A stretch of 64,000 nucleotides of DNA from Paramyrothecium sp. XJ0827 (GCA_020881915.1 JAJFPB010000009.1:2852001-2916000); one strand, 5' to 3'. Positions 35,021-45,827 are shown, counted from the first letter of the stretch. The notes: a model not told the origin generated them from the sequence alone. Numbers and translations are program-made.

Positions 35021-35257
35021 ATGAAGTGTCCACATCTACTGTTATGGCTTATTGGAACAACGCTTGCCGCACCGACAGCGCAGCCAGACGAAGTTGCTCT
35101 CGTAAGTATATGCCATGATCAAGAAGAGCTCGTTTAACACGCACGATTATAGGCATGCTTTCAAAAATGTACTAGCGTTAGCAATTGTTTCTTTGGATCC
35201 CAGTCTATGCAAATCGCGTGTTTGGCGAAATGCTCACGGCAATGTGGTCTCAGATGA
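35021..35257 (+). CDS. Very small secreted cysteine-rich peptide (61 aa precursor)
   Basis: Too short for ordinary ORF calling. Exon 1 35021-35101 encodes a signal peptide MKCPHLLLWLIGTTLAA and a short acidic spacer PTAQPDEVAL. Intron 35102-35152 (51 nt, GTAAGT..TAG) is phase 0. Exon 2 35153-35257 encodes a compact Cys-rich domain starting ACFQKCTSVSNC and ending ACLAKCSRQCGLR, then TGA. Spacing is C-x3-C-x5-C-x10-C-x3-C-x3-C, six cysteines in 34 residues. The paired C-x3-C spacings recall helical-hairpin disulfide peptides, but no known family is claimed. Perfect donor and acceptor, a signal peptide ending exactly before the exon break and an even Cys count argue against chance. Possible antimicrobial, signalling or effector peptide (inference). 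Confidence 0.65.
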
Positions 35258-35545
35258 TATTATAAACTTGAAATTAGCTCGTGCGAGATTGGGAGCTTTA
35301 TTATAACTTGAGCGATTCTCTATTGAATTGTTGATTGACGGATGCTCGTAATATCAATCAGCCCCTCTAAATATCTTCTTTCGGGCCTCCAAAGTAAAAA
35401 TCCTTGGAAAGGACCATTAGGTCAATTGAAGTTCAATATGCTGTTGCGTGTGACTACACACCATAGAACTTGGGTAGATATATAACCCACAATTTACCAA
35501 GCTCGGTGCGGTAGCGACGGTGTCGAGCAGGTGCAGCTTATATAC

Positions 35546-36430
35546 CTATTCATCCGGCCTGAGCCCGACCATACAGTCCTCAGACGGCTTATGCCTGTCG
35601 AGGGCTGCTGCTTCAGTATCAGAATAGGGATTTCGTTTGACTTGGCTGTTTGTGGTAATGGGAGATAAGTCGCTGCGTAAACATGTCTCAGAGGAAGACG
35701 CGCTCAGTTTGTGCATAGAGCGCACCGCTTCGTTGGCTATATACTCTTGTATGAGGGTACAGTCGTGGTGGGTATGGCAGAGCAGCGCATCTTTGAGGAA
35801 GTAGATTTCAGAAGAGAGTGACATGTAGCTGGTGGTCAAGTACTGGTTGTGGTTTCCCAATGCCTGTTCATGGGAAGAAAGACCAGAGGCTTTGTCGCCG
35901 TTACGCACACGGCATCTCTTGGCGGCAATGCGATTGCGTGCTAAGATCTTGTGGCGTCCGGTATACCCAATATCTTGGATGTCTATGCCGTCAAATGTTT
36001 GGCTTCCATCATCGTCATCTTAGTCGAAGTTAAGGGGACCATCGTGAAGTCCCTGTAGGGGTAGGGCATGGGACGAGTGCGAGGAGATTTCTTGGGGTTA
36101 TGGTCGAACTTTTTAGGCTTGGCTTCGGGATTGATGGAGTTGATGTGGTAGCTCTCAGATAATAAGACTGGGGGTGAAGCGTGTGGGGAATAATCGTTTT
36201 TTCTGAAAGGTTTCTGACTATCCATTTTGCGAAACAGGTCGGCGTGTCTGGGTTGGCGCTTACTATGAGACTTTAGGGGCCCGAATGGTACTCTCGCTCA
36301 AAATTGACAACTGTAGGGCCTCACGTTCATGAGAAGTGCTTGGAGCGGTGGATTCCTGGGAGTAGGCAGTGCCGGAGGCTGACACTGGTGAGGAGGTATA
36401 AGCTGCTTGTGAAAACTGCTGACCCTCAGC
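35546..36430 (-). CDS. bZIP transcription factor, ATF/CREB-like (5' end and one junction unresolved)
   Basis: The C-terminal exon, ending at TAG 35546, has a basic region RHKILARNRIAAKRCR followed by heptad-like text: LGNHNQYLTTSYMSL, then SSEIYFLKDALLCHTHHDC and LIQEYIANEA, the usual C-terminal flank of fungal ATF-type bZIPs. Upstream, exon 36430..36264 (YTSSPVSASGTAYSQEST, rich in S/T/Q/P) joins through a GTAAGC..TAG intron (36263..36218) in frame to exon 36217 onwards (QKPFRKNDYSPH ... PYPYRDF). The step from there into the bZIP exon, which begins near 36018 after CTAAG, needs a frame change. Only a weak GTCCCA donor fits, so this is either a poor intron or a frameshift. Coding-like text continues further upstream to about 36880, so the true start is probably beyond the given end. 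ATF-type factors bind TGACGTCA-like sites, often in stress responses. Confidence 0.6.
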
Positions 36431-38513
36431 CTGTGATTGTAACGGGAAGGTTGATCAAGCCAAGACCAAACCAATGCCAGGGACCGCCTACTTCTTCAAC
36501 ACACAATGTCCACGCCAGAGGACGTGCAAGGGCCGAGAGGGTGTACACCTGGCCAGTTAATCCACAAGCCGTACGTTGGTAGTAGGATAGGGTCACGGCT
36601 CAACTTTCGTTGAGATCAAAAGCAGGATCTTGACCTTGTATGAAACGCAATGTAGCCTAGTAATGAGGAGCAGAGAGCTAAAAGAAGATAAGAAGTGACT
36701 GATCGAGTGATTGATGGTTGGTGGTGGCCTGAGCGTAGCTCCTAGGCGAAATTGGTAGCTGAAGCTGTTCATTAATCGCAGTCGTTCCCCATTCGTAGAC
36801 ACCAAAGCAATATAGCTCAAGGGTTTGTATGGTGAAGTGATGACGGAACTTGGGCAGACAGTAAATGTGAGTTAGAAGTGACAAGCAATTCGGATCAACA
36901 GGACTAGAAACGAGGAAGGCCCGAATTTTGCAATTACTTAACTTGCTCCATTGTAATGATGGTCAAATGTTGAAATTCCATCACCGTCTCGGAAAATTTG
37001 CTCCGAAATCATTGTCGGTAATAGGAGACGGGAACAAGACGGATGCATCCGTTCTGGAGGGTGAAGGCAAAACAGGAAGGTTCTTCATCAAGGGACCTAG
37101 CGACTTGAGGCGCACAAATCATGCCAACCATGCGTCAGTAGCTACAATTGCTAATGAATGAGCAGTACGAGCAGGATCATGCTTTGGAATTGCCCGTGAG
37201 ATCGAGATCCTGTGCTGTGGACCTGTGTAGTAGACAATGTAGGGAGTGGCGTACAGCCTGCCCCTGCACTAGTTCATTAGAGTAAAGTGAGTGGCCGACC
37301 TAGCAGTGCATCACGGAGTTGAAATCTGAGAGCAATGATTGGTTGCATGATCCGGGCCGGGGTCCGGCAGTGGTCAAATCCTTTGGTTCGGCTGTCTCTT
37401 TGCCCGGCCCCCGCTCCATCCCCATCTCAAATAACTAGGGTGGTGGGGGTGGCGACGGCTCACGAACATATCCACATCTCGACTGCGTGAAGTCGGGTGA
37501 ACTGTAGCTGCCCCAATTAAATCATCATGAACGTAAGGAAGGTAAACCTCGGAATCAGTATAATCCTACATTATGAGTAAGTACTTTGCATGTAGTAACA
37601 AAGAAAGTTGGTACATCCTTGGCCTAGTAAACTACTGCGGTACTTATCTCTTGAGATCTCCGCGGAGAATGTTCTGGTGTTGAAGTTGTGGTGCATTTTG
37701 AACAAGGTGGCCAGGACGTGGCTGCGCTAGGACGGAGCGGAAGGTTGTTTACGCTGTTTGATATGGAGCTTTTGGTGTATTAGCTGGACATGCTAGCCGT
37801 CTTGCTTGACGTGCTAGCTGCATCATGGCACGATGGGCTGGCGACAAGCGGGGCGTGTCCTCGCCCTCTAGAACCAGAGGCAACTCGATGTAGTAGAGGC
37901 GAATCGTGATTATGATGGTGTATGATGATACGGAGAACCTGTCGCGGTCAGTATTTCGCCTCGACGTCATGCACGACGTCGCAATTATCACATGAAGAAG
38001 GCTTTTGTACCGGTAATCCCGTATGCGTGTGCAATGGCATTGAATTTTGGCGTAGAGTAGGGAGAATCTCTGTGCAGATCCTATATAGAAATGACAAATA
38101 AATTATTAGGGAAACGCGAAGCGGTCCGTCTCAGACGCGCCCACATCCAGATGGATTTAAACAAAAGCTACCCCCATCCCTCTTGTTGGACTCTTGCTAC
38201 TCGTTCATTTCACATTATCTGGTCATCGAATGACTAGTTGCACCCTGTTGAGATTCGGAATACACATTTACTACAAAACCTGCTCATGTTAAGCTCGCCG
38301 ACCTCTCGGCCTTATTTCGACGGCCCTCTTACTCACTTCTTCTTTTGTTTTCATATACTCTCTAGTCCCTAACTCTCGGGGTTTCGGAAAGAGTATAGTT
38401 TTCTACTTCTCTTGCATATATTAAACACCTCTTGCGTCGCAATCAACGCTCGCTGTCGTACTTACTCTTAGCATTCAGGCCATTCCAAAATCCACCTCAC
38501 GTACAACCCAATC
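36431..38513. other. Upstream region of the bZIP gene and intergenic DNA
   Basis: 36600-36880 (minus) contains a coding-like frame with SPRSYAQATTNHQSLDQS that may be a 5' exon of the bZIP gene, not connected with confidence. 37000-38400 has no supported gene. 38150-38510 is pyrimidine-rich, ending in the leader of the Zn2Cys6 gene. Confidence 0.4.
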
Positions 38514-39360
38514 ATGAGTGCACAAGTCTTCCCGTGTCCGGCGACGGATGATTTCAACTGGTCTACGCCTCAGTCTAGAACAGGATCCTCTTCCGACTCT
38601 AAAACAAAACCAATTCACCGTGCTTCCAAGCGTGGTCATAGTAGCGCCGCAGCAGTCACCCATCGTGATCAGCTTACAAAGGCGGCTGGTCTCAAGAGTC
38701 GCCATCAGCGAGTCTGGAAGGCCTGCGAGAGGTGTCGTACGAAGAAAACGAGGGTATTTCATGCCGTTTCATCCCATAATGGTATTTGTCTAACGCCATT
38801 ATTAGTGCGATGGTGAATTTCCTTGCAAGAGATGCAAGGATGACGGCTCCATTTGCATTGCCGGAGTCTCTAAGAAGATGGAATACAAGCAGCTGCCGAA
38901 AGGGTGAGTTCATATCTGACATGTGTCTCTGACTGTAACTAACGGACAATTCAGCTACGCCGAGGTGCTCGAGAACACACAATTCGCCCTTATCGCCACA
39001 GTGTACAAGTTGTATTCAATGGTTCGTAATGGAGAGCAATGGGACTTGGATGAACCCGAAATCAATGACCGCGGTCAGCCCGTAATTCACAACATCGCCC
39101 AGAAGCTCGGCTGCATCCGCCCGAATGGGGATTATGATTTTCTCGTCCACTCGGCGTTCCCCGATGAGGTCGGTATGGCTGAATGGGCCCGTTACTTGGA
39201 AAAGCAGGAGGAGTGGGAAAACCTACTGAGAAGGGAATCAAGAAAGAGACTCATAGTCAATCCAACCGTGCCTCTTCTTTGGACCTCGTTTCTTCCGACT
39301 TCAAGCACGACTACTGCAATGCAGCCTTGGGGTGACCTCAGCTATGATATAGCCTTCTAA
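38514..39360 (+). CDS. Small Zn2Cys6 binuclear-cluster transcription factor
   Basis: Three exons, introns 38754-38805 (phase 0) and 38904-38954 (phase 2); about 247 aa. The zinc cluster is split by the first intron: WKACERCRTKKTR joins CDGEFPCKRCKDDGSIC, giving C-x2-C-x6-C-x5-C-x2-C-x6-C. Basic residues precede it (KSRHQRVWK). After the cluster YKQLPKGYAEVLENTQFALI and VYKLYSMVRNGEQW resemble the short linker/coiled region seen in a group of compact fungal Zn2Cys6 proteins. The large Fungal_trans middle domain is absent. It probably binds CGG half-sites; targets unknown. It lies next to secreted-peptide genes, so local control is possible but unproven. Confidence 0.85.
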
Positions 39361-39583
39361 CTTAATAGCTAGGGGTATATATATTTACTATGATGAGCAT
39401 GGCCACGGAAAGATAACTTCTTTACTTTTAATGGCTTAAACACTTTTGCATTTGCATCCAAGATATAGGGAAACCTATCTAGCTATAGGGCAAAACCCAT
39501 ACCAAAGTATTTAAGACTAGTAATAGTAGTGAAGTCCATTATATTCGAGCCTCCACTTCGCCCTAATCATAAGAGTCTCTCGC

Positions 39584-40040
39584 TTACTTGGAGGCAATGT
39601 ACTGCAAATGTGAGTATTTGTCACGCAAATAAAGAGAAGTGAGAGCTTACCGTCCAGCAGCTGTGAGGCCAGATTATTCCGTTGCCGCAGTGAATCTTGC
39701 TCTTATCACCCTATGCCAGTGAGTATTCACACTTGGGATGAATTCGAGTTAGGGACTTACTCCTGCCAAATCAATACAGTCCGCCTTGACCTTGCAATCG
39801 CTATCATCATTACACTATATTTTTGGTATTAGTCCGCTGCTGTTTGTCGATGGCCGCTAGTGCAGGACGTACCGTAACAGTCTTGGCGCAATAATCCCAG
39901 GCGGCAGCTTCAGCATTCTCATCGCTCTCTACGTTGTTGGCCTGATCAACTTGACGAGCTTCAGCGACCTGCTCGGCGGGGGACGCAAGGCCCATGGCTG
40001 CAGATACCAAGAGAATACTGGCTGTGGCTTGAAATTTCAT
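39584..40040 (-). CDS. Small secreted six-cysteine protein, four exons
   Basis: Start ATG 40040 (MKFQATASILLVSAAMGLA|SPAE signal peptide); the in-frame upstream start at 40067 would spoil it. All three introns are phase 0 with good ends: GTACGT..TAG, GTAAGT..TAG and GTAAGC..CAG. Spliced, the acidic pro-like segment VDQANNVESDENAEAAAW is followed by a Cys domain: WDYCAKTVTCNDDSDCK, KADCIDLAGGDK, KIHCGNGIIWPHSCW, ending YIASK and TAA at 39584. About 99 aa with six Cys, likely three disulfides. The third exon junction brings the last cysteines together, which supports the structure. A TATATAAA box lies upstream at 40181..40174. No known domain recognised; candidate effector or antimicrobial protein (inference). 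Confidence 0.75.
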
Positions 40041-42154
40041 TCTGGTGAGCTTGATGGCTAGACTCAATTACGGACTGAGTGTGAATGAAAGGTAGTTGAT
40101 GGGGGAGTGAGTGTGAATATGAGGTAAGGGAAGGACTCTGTACTGTTTCGACAGTTGGTCGAAATAGAGCTACTTTATATAATGTCATGGAGGCGGTCCT
40201 CCTCGGACACTATGGAATGCATGAGGAGGACTTCCCTGGATAGCGCATACATCAATCATCAAGGGTAAGACGATCGAAACCGCAAATTATACTGCATGAT
40301 TCCTACATACCTTTGAAGGTCTTGGGGCGGAAGCGGGTCATGAAGGTGTTATCAGGCCATTATGAGTCAAGTTTGGTACTGACCACCGCAGAACATTCTC
40401 CATGAAGAAAATGACTTGCATTCCCGCCAAAGCCAGGTGAAGACTACCAACCTATCGCCCAGCTCACCAAACAAACACCGGAAGAACTTTGAAAACAGTG
40501 ATCAGATTCCGGCATGGCCTCTTCAACCACCAAGGAGTCAGCTGTGGTATCCTTGTCTAGCAGATCCGTTGACCCCTGCTGACGGGCTTAATGGCAATCA
40601 GTGTTAGAAAACTGATCCAGACGGTCGAAAAGAGCCCGAGATGTCTCATCACGGTCTATTGAGCCTTGGTGGATAGCATACCTAGATGCGATGGTTAAGT
40701 ATCGTAACGTCTCGTCCTGCCGTGTCAGGCAGTAAGGCGCACGCGCCACGAACCCCAATTGCAATGATTGGCATTCAACGACAGACATAGAATGGAGGCG
40801 CAGATTCCATCTCCAAAACAAAAGAATACCGCTGATTGCTCTCATCTCACACCTTTTTATGAAGCCTCTTCATTGACTGGTCGGAAAGACAACTCTGGGT
40901 GGCGCCATTGTGATTGACGTTTTCATTACAGGCAGCTTGATTGACGGCACATTTTGGACGCCTGCAACCGCTCATATAAGGCTGAATGCTCCAAGATTCT
41001 TCGGAAAATATAGAAGCAGCATTCATCACCCCTTCACAGGGCTGGCTTCGGTTTATCTTGCCCCCATGTATGGTGGCGCATATGAGCCAAGAAATGAATT
41101 CACTGTCTCAACTGCGAGGCACATAAGTCGCACTTCTCCACGACACGATCTATGCTACGTACGTGGTCTGACTGCTATTGTTTGCATACACAACCGTCCG
41201 CAAATCTGAATTCCTGTTATTCATTCAAATCTGCATCAGTCAATTTTCTCTTGTTAGCTTCTCAACTGAAAAAGTGATGGTGGTGTTTGACCCCACGGCA
41301 CTTGTCATTGTGCTTGCGTGGGTCAAGAAATGCTCCGTCTCTAAGACGTCTCATCTTTGGGCCCAACCATGTCGGTTACCGTTGAAAATGTGTGCGAAAA
41401 AGCCCGTTGCCAGTACCACAAACAAGTCTTACTTCGGAAAGGGATGAAACAACTATACCATGAAAAGGTACCGTCAAGTTGAGACACGATCAGGTTGCGG
41501 ACGCAGCCATGCCTCCCAAGGGCGGACCATCGGCTAGCCCCTCTATTGGGTGAGTCAGACCGGAGTATCGGAACGATCATGGCCCAAAATTCGATTGGTC
41601 AACGTAGCACACAGCCAGGAAACTGTATCCAGGGTGGCATTACGTGTTAATGCGTTCATAGTCAGACAGCTAAAAACGGACAGTTGGTCTGGAGAACTGC
41701 AGCATATAGAATTCCAGGCTCGGAATTACCCTTTTCAAAGATGGACTGGGGTTCGTGGTGCTCAGGGAACGGCATGCTTCTCAGAAAGAGACAATGCATG
41801 TGCAATTTGAACCCAACCTGCATTCAGATCAGAGATTGCATACAATAGCATCCATTTAAGATTGACCTCTCACTCGCGCAAAATGGTTTCGTTCAGAGTG
41901 TCTTGAAGTAGTGGGCTCATTTAGTATTACTCAATTTACTTCACTTTGGAGAAGATCATTGCATCCCTCAGATTCTTTCGTTCTTGCAATAGGTAAGGAA
42001 TGAAACATGTTTGCATTGTTATCAGGTCATTTGTCTTAAGCCACGGGATATCTAGATACCTGAGCAGTGCGTGGCTAGACGTATACCATATAAAACACCT
42101 AATTGATAATAAGTTTGACGATTGGGTGCCCTGAGCTTTTTAGAGCTAGACCTC
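40041..42154. other. Intergenic region, one weak frame
   Basis: 2.1 kb without a supported gene. The minus frame 40788..40588 (66 aa, containing TLRYLTIASRYAIHQGS and ALFDRLDQFSNTDC) is compositionally protein-like and may be the end of a lost gene, but I do not recognise it. Confidence 0.4.
40174..40181 (-). promoter_or_regulatory. TATA box of the six-Cys secreted gene
   Basis: TATATAAA on the minus strand, about 134 nt before ATG 40040. Confidence 0.5.
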
Positions 42155-43270
42155 ATGTCATCATGTCATCACGCAGAAGCTACTCCATCCTCTGAGAACA
42201 TTTCAAATTTGATATCTTGTACAATCAAGTCAATTATATCTTTCTTCGGTTCCGTTTTGGCAATCCCGAGTCTTCAACTGGTCCTGGCGTCCTCCGGAGG
42301 TGGTCATTCTGTTGACAATGCGATTGTTGATCAAATGCCAAGCATGAAAAACATTTCTTGCAGTTTGGGCGCAAATCTAAAGCCTTTTTATGCTATCGGG
42401 CATCATATACTTCACGACTCGAATGTTATCGATGCACTGAATCACGGAGCCAATGCTATTGAGGTCGACATGAACCCAAGTGATGGTGGATGGTATGCTG
42501 ATCACGCCATGATATTTGACAAACGAGGCGATACGGCAGAGACGATCTTCCGGGCTGTGGCACAACAGAGGAGGGATCTGAGCAAACCATTCACATTTGT
42601 GTGGCTAGATCTCAGGGGACCAGATAAATATCTCGACACGGACCATGTTGGTAGTATCGAAAGCTTGCAAAGATTAGCCAGAAGCACACTGCAAGAAGCT
42701 GGTATAAGGGTTCTGTATGGTTTCTACCCTAAACAGGTCAAAGGAAGGGCTTTCGGCGTCGTTGCGAGCGACTTGAACAGCAATGAAACCATCAACATTG
42801 ATGGCGATAGCGACATTGTCGCAGACGCACGCTTTGGGCAAGGAAAATCGAAGCCTCAAGATCATAAGTGCGTAATGTCAAAGGGCTGTTATCACCTGAC
42901 ATCTGGGCCAACTCCATTTTGTAGCTTATTTGGCACATGTCAACCGGATAATGAAGGTATCTGCTCACAGCCCCGACTTGCGGCTAAAGGTGGGCAGTTC
43001 CAAAAAGTTTTTGGGTGGACGAATACCTATGATTCCAGGGACGAGGCAAGACTGCTCATGGCTAGAGCCGATGTCGATGGCCTCATATACGGATTCAAGA
43101 ACAGCGAATATACTGATCATGTTGAAACCCGAACGGCTCTTAAAACTATTTTCAATGGCTCGAAGATAATCAGGAGAAAAGATGCCTGGCAACAACCGAG
43201 GATCTTCCGTGGTAATACGCTTCGGAATAGCCTAGATTCACTATATGAGCAGGTATACAAACACCTTTAG
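42155..43270 (+). CDS. Sphingomyelinase D-like phospholipase D (GDPD-type TIM barrel)
   Basis: Single exon, 371 aa from ATG 42155; the frame further upstream has only a TTG. An N-terminal hydrophobic stretch (SIISFFGSVLAIPSLQLVLA) suggests a signal peptide or anchor. The catalytic layout of the SMaseD/GDPD fold is visible: first His in FYAIGHH (H83), metal-binding Glu/Asp in GANAIEVDM (E103, D105), second His in YADHAMIF (H117). VWLDLRGPDK, VLYGFYPKQVKGRA, VMSKGCYHL, KVFGWTNTYDSRDEARLL and DGLIYGF follow in the order known for fungal sphingomyelinase D-like proteins. Related enzymes cleave the choline head group of sphingomyelin or lysolipids. The conserved C-terminal tail motif of classical members is not evident here; the end reads differently. 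Likely secreted and lipid-directed; actual substrate unknown. Confidence 0.85.
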   Translation: MSSCHHAEATPSSENISNLISCTIKSIISFFGSVLAIPSLQLVLASSGGGHSVDNAIVDQMPSMKNISCSLGANLKPFYAIGHHILHDSNVIDALNHGANAIEVDMNPSDGGWYADHAMIFDKRGDTAETIFRAVAQQRRDLSKPFTFVWLDLRGPDKYLDTDHVGSIESLQRLARSTLQEAGIRVLYGFYPKQVKGRAFGVVASDLNSNETINIDGDSDIVADARFGQGKSKPQDHKCVMSKGCYHLTSGPTPFCSLFGTCQPDNEGICSQPRLAAKGGQFQKVFGWTNTYDSRDEARLLMARADVDGLIYGFKNSEYTDHVETRTALKTIFNGSKIIRRKDAWQQPRIFRGNTLRNSLDSLYEQVYKHL

Positions 43271-45410
43271 ATAACCTAGTTCCCAGACATTTATATGGGT
43301 TTATCTCACTATTTACAAAAGAATTAATATTCTACTGTTAATTTTAACTTAGGAAGATCTCTAGCAGGGATAACTATGCACTAAGGGGATCCGGCTATTT
43401 TACCATTACTCACATTGCTCTTATAAGACTATTTGCTGCGGCAAATAACTTAGAAACTAAGATTACTATTACTATGATTCCTAATTATACACACTTCTAC
43501 TTCTCCCGATCTAAATAGTATACTCTCAATTTATTCCCCTTACTACCGAACTTGCCTCCCTAGATGGCCACATCACTTCCGCAAGCAAATCCGAACCATT
43601 TGAAGATGCACTTGCGGCTACAACTCGGGTCACCCAAATTTTCGCATGTTGGATTACGTATATTGTAGGATGGCTTACTAACTCGAACCTGGACAAACAG
43701 GCCTTACCCCCTTGGCAGTCATAAGGTGCAGTAGATGTACCTCGCTCCACGGCAGCGGAGTCCGCCCCCACACGTAGGCAGAAACTTGTAATATTAGTAT
43801 AGAAATCTGGGGGGCTTCTTTACCTAGATATTGTGATTGGACAGACAGGAAATGCATTTTGCTTAGCCACCCTGGAGCTCTTCGCAGAGCTAATCTAGGG
43901 ATCATATTAAACTTTTGTATATATAGAGAGAGATTCGCTTTCCCTTAGTACGACAAGTACGAATATCACATCTTATTTCATCAAGTTCAGATTTCGGTTT
44001 GATCCAATCATTCCTTTTGTAGTGACAAATTAGGTAAATTTGGTGTTTTTGAGTCGGATCTTGATATTTAGAAAGAAAATGAGGTAATTTGCAATGTTAG
44101 TGACTTTAGATCTCATATAAGTGTCGGGGTTTCGCATTATACGACTTGCTTAAATCCTGGCTCAGTACACCTACTACACCTTCCAACTACCAAGGAGATT
44201 ATGTAGGCTCTAATTTTGTGTGGTAGTGTAGTAGCAAACAGAGAAACATGCTACACTATGCTCACAAGGTCGAGAAACAGTATCCGATATTAAATGTTGG
44301 CACTGATGGATGAAAAGTCTGGCTCATCTTTTTAATAGTTTGTTATGGGAGCTGATGGTCAAGCAATTGAGGGCAGTCTGACAGATCGACGACTTGAAAA
44401 ATTGGTTTCTGCCCGGGTTCTATTGGAAGAAAGACGCCGATCAGAAGCGGTGAAAATCGCCAACAGACGCCGCATTTTGCCACAATACCATTATTACGCG
44501 GTGACCTAGTCGAGGTTTCCATTTATAAGAGCATAACATTTCTGTGCCACTAGGTTTAGGAAAATAAGGCAAGTACGTCATGTAGATCCATGAAGGACTC
44601 TCTGAGCTGCGGCATGAAGATTACAAACTGCGCCCGAGCTTGGCCATGGCTCTAAATCGAGACTCATTATAGGGATCTCGATGACCTAAATCAAATGCAA
44701 AAAAGGCCAGAAAATCAAGTGGCAGTGCTATCGGCTTATACCTCCACCTCGTTTCCATCTTGCCCAGTTCTGAGGCATAATCCCTGGCATGGTTTCGATC
44801 GCAGGCGGAGGCGGAGCTTTGGAGAGGGGCCAAAAATACATACTTCGGGATATTTGAGATCAGATCAAACAGGTTTACGAATCGCTGAGCCGCATGAATA
44901 AGATGTGGCTTGCCTTCAGCTCGATCCTTTAAGCTTACGTGCCATTCATGAGGCGACCAATCAACAAAGAGCATGAGTAGCATTTTGACCTACTTCTAGT
45001 TACGATCTCCCCAGCTCTCGCCTTATTGAATTGTTGTGTAACAATAAAAGACGTCAATATCTGACTGGAGCAATAGGCTATCAGATTTCGGGCGCAAATT
45101 CACGTCTCGCACGAGTTTCCTGTTTGGCCGTCTGAGCTTACCATCCATCCAGAGACAAGTCAACGAGTTGAGCCAAGATCAACGATCTGGTGTGTCCTCT
45201 CCGTCTATGATCGCCAGAGATGCTTGCGACTTGTGTTCCGTCTAGACGGGTATAACGTCAAGCCCTCTGCTCTCTCGTCTATAAAAGGTCCTCGAAATCA
45301 TCTACAGGTTGATATTAGACAACAGCACACACACACGCCTTCTCGAGCCCTTCAAACTACCTACTTATTAAACCATTAAAACACCATTTGATTACATTTT
45401 CTTCGACAAG
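43271..45410. other. AT-rich, gene-poor stretch
   Basis: 43270-44320 is AT-rich with repeated TTA/TAA steps and resembles decayed repeat DNA. A possible broken Cys-rich peptide lies on the minus strand around 43560-43770 (see findings). The minus frame 44621-44983 has no recognisable features. The right end holds the promoter of the next secreted gene. Confidence 0.4.
45280..45287 (+). promoter_or_regulatory. TATA box of the secreted gene at 45411
   Basis: TATAAAAG, 131 nt upstream of the ATG; followed by a CA-rich leader (ACACACACACG). Confidence 0.55.
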
Positions 45411-45827
45411 ATGCAATTTTCCACCACCACCGCCGCAGCCATCATTGCTTTCATGGCCCAGCCCTCTATTCAGGCGAGTTGCGTCAGGCAGCAGAATGGC
45501 GGCATATACACCTACATTATTACGGGGCCAAAATTCGGCGACGGCCCAGGTACCTGCGGCGGCCTCTGGGATAATCTTGTGAGCTCATCCCTTGGCTCTC
45601 TGCTGGGACAATCTTGGATTTTCCTTTTGACACTAGTACTGACTATTTCTTACACTCTAAAGTATCCCAGGTTCGCATCCTGCGCCCCATCTGCCACGTT
45701 CTGTGGCAACAGAGACCACGACTTTCTTTGGAAGTTCGATGTTGTGACGAGCTGCGACGGGGGTTCCGTGGAGTCGGCCTGGTGGGAGCAGACCAGGAAC
45801 GGGAACGGTGGCATCGACTGCCCATAA
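45411..45827 (+). CDS. Small secreted six-cysteine protein with an in-frame 84-nt intron
   Basis: ATG 45411 starts a signal peptide (MQFSTTTAAAIIAFMAQPSI|QASC). An intron at 45579-45662 (GTGAGC donor, AAAG acceptor, 84 nt, phase 0) is in frame and free of stops. Spliced, the product is 110 aa with Cys in ASCVRQ, GTCGGLW, ASCAPS, TFCGNRD, TSCDGG and IDCP (six, ends at TAA 45827). Unspliced it is 138 aa with a strongly hydrophobic insert. The mature sequence is rich in Gly, Asn and aromatic residues (DHDFLWKFDVV, WWEQTRNGNGG). No known domain recognised. The TATA box and signal peptide support a real secreted protein, candidate effector (inference). Confidence 0.75.
   Translation: MQFSTTTAAAIIAFMAQPSIQASCVRQQNGGIYTYIITGPKFGDGPGTCGGLWDNLVSSSLGSLLGQSWIFLLTLVLTISYTLKYPRFASCAPSATFCGNRDHDFLWKFDVVTSCDGGSVESAWWEQTRNGNGGIDCP

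Noticed and set aside
40588..40788. Minus-strand 66-residue frame with RYLTIASRYAIHQGS
   Set aside because: Compositionally protein-like but no family, exon partner or promoter seen; mentioned only in the gap entry.
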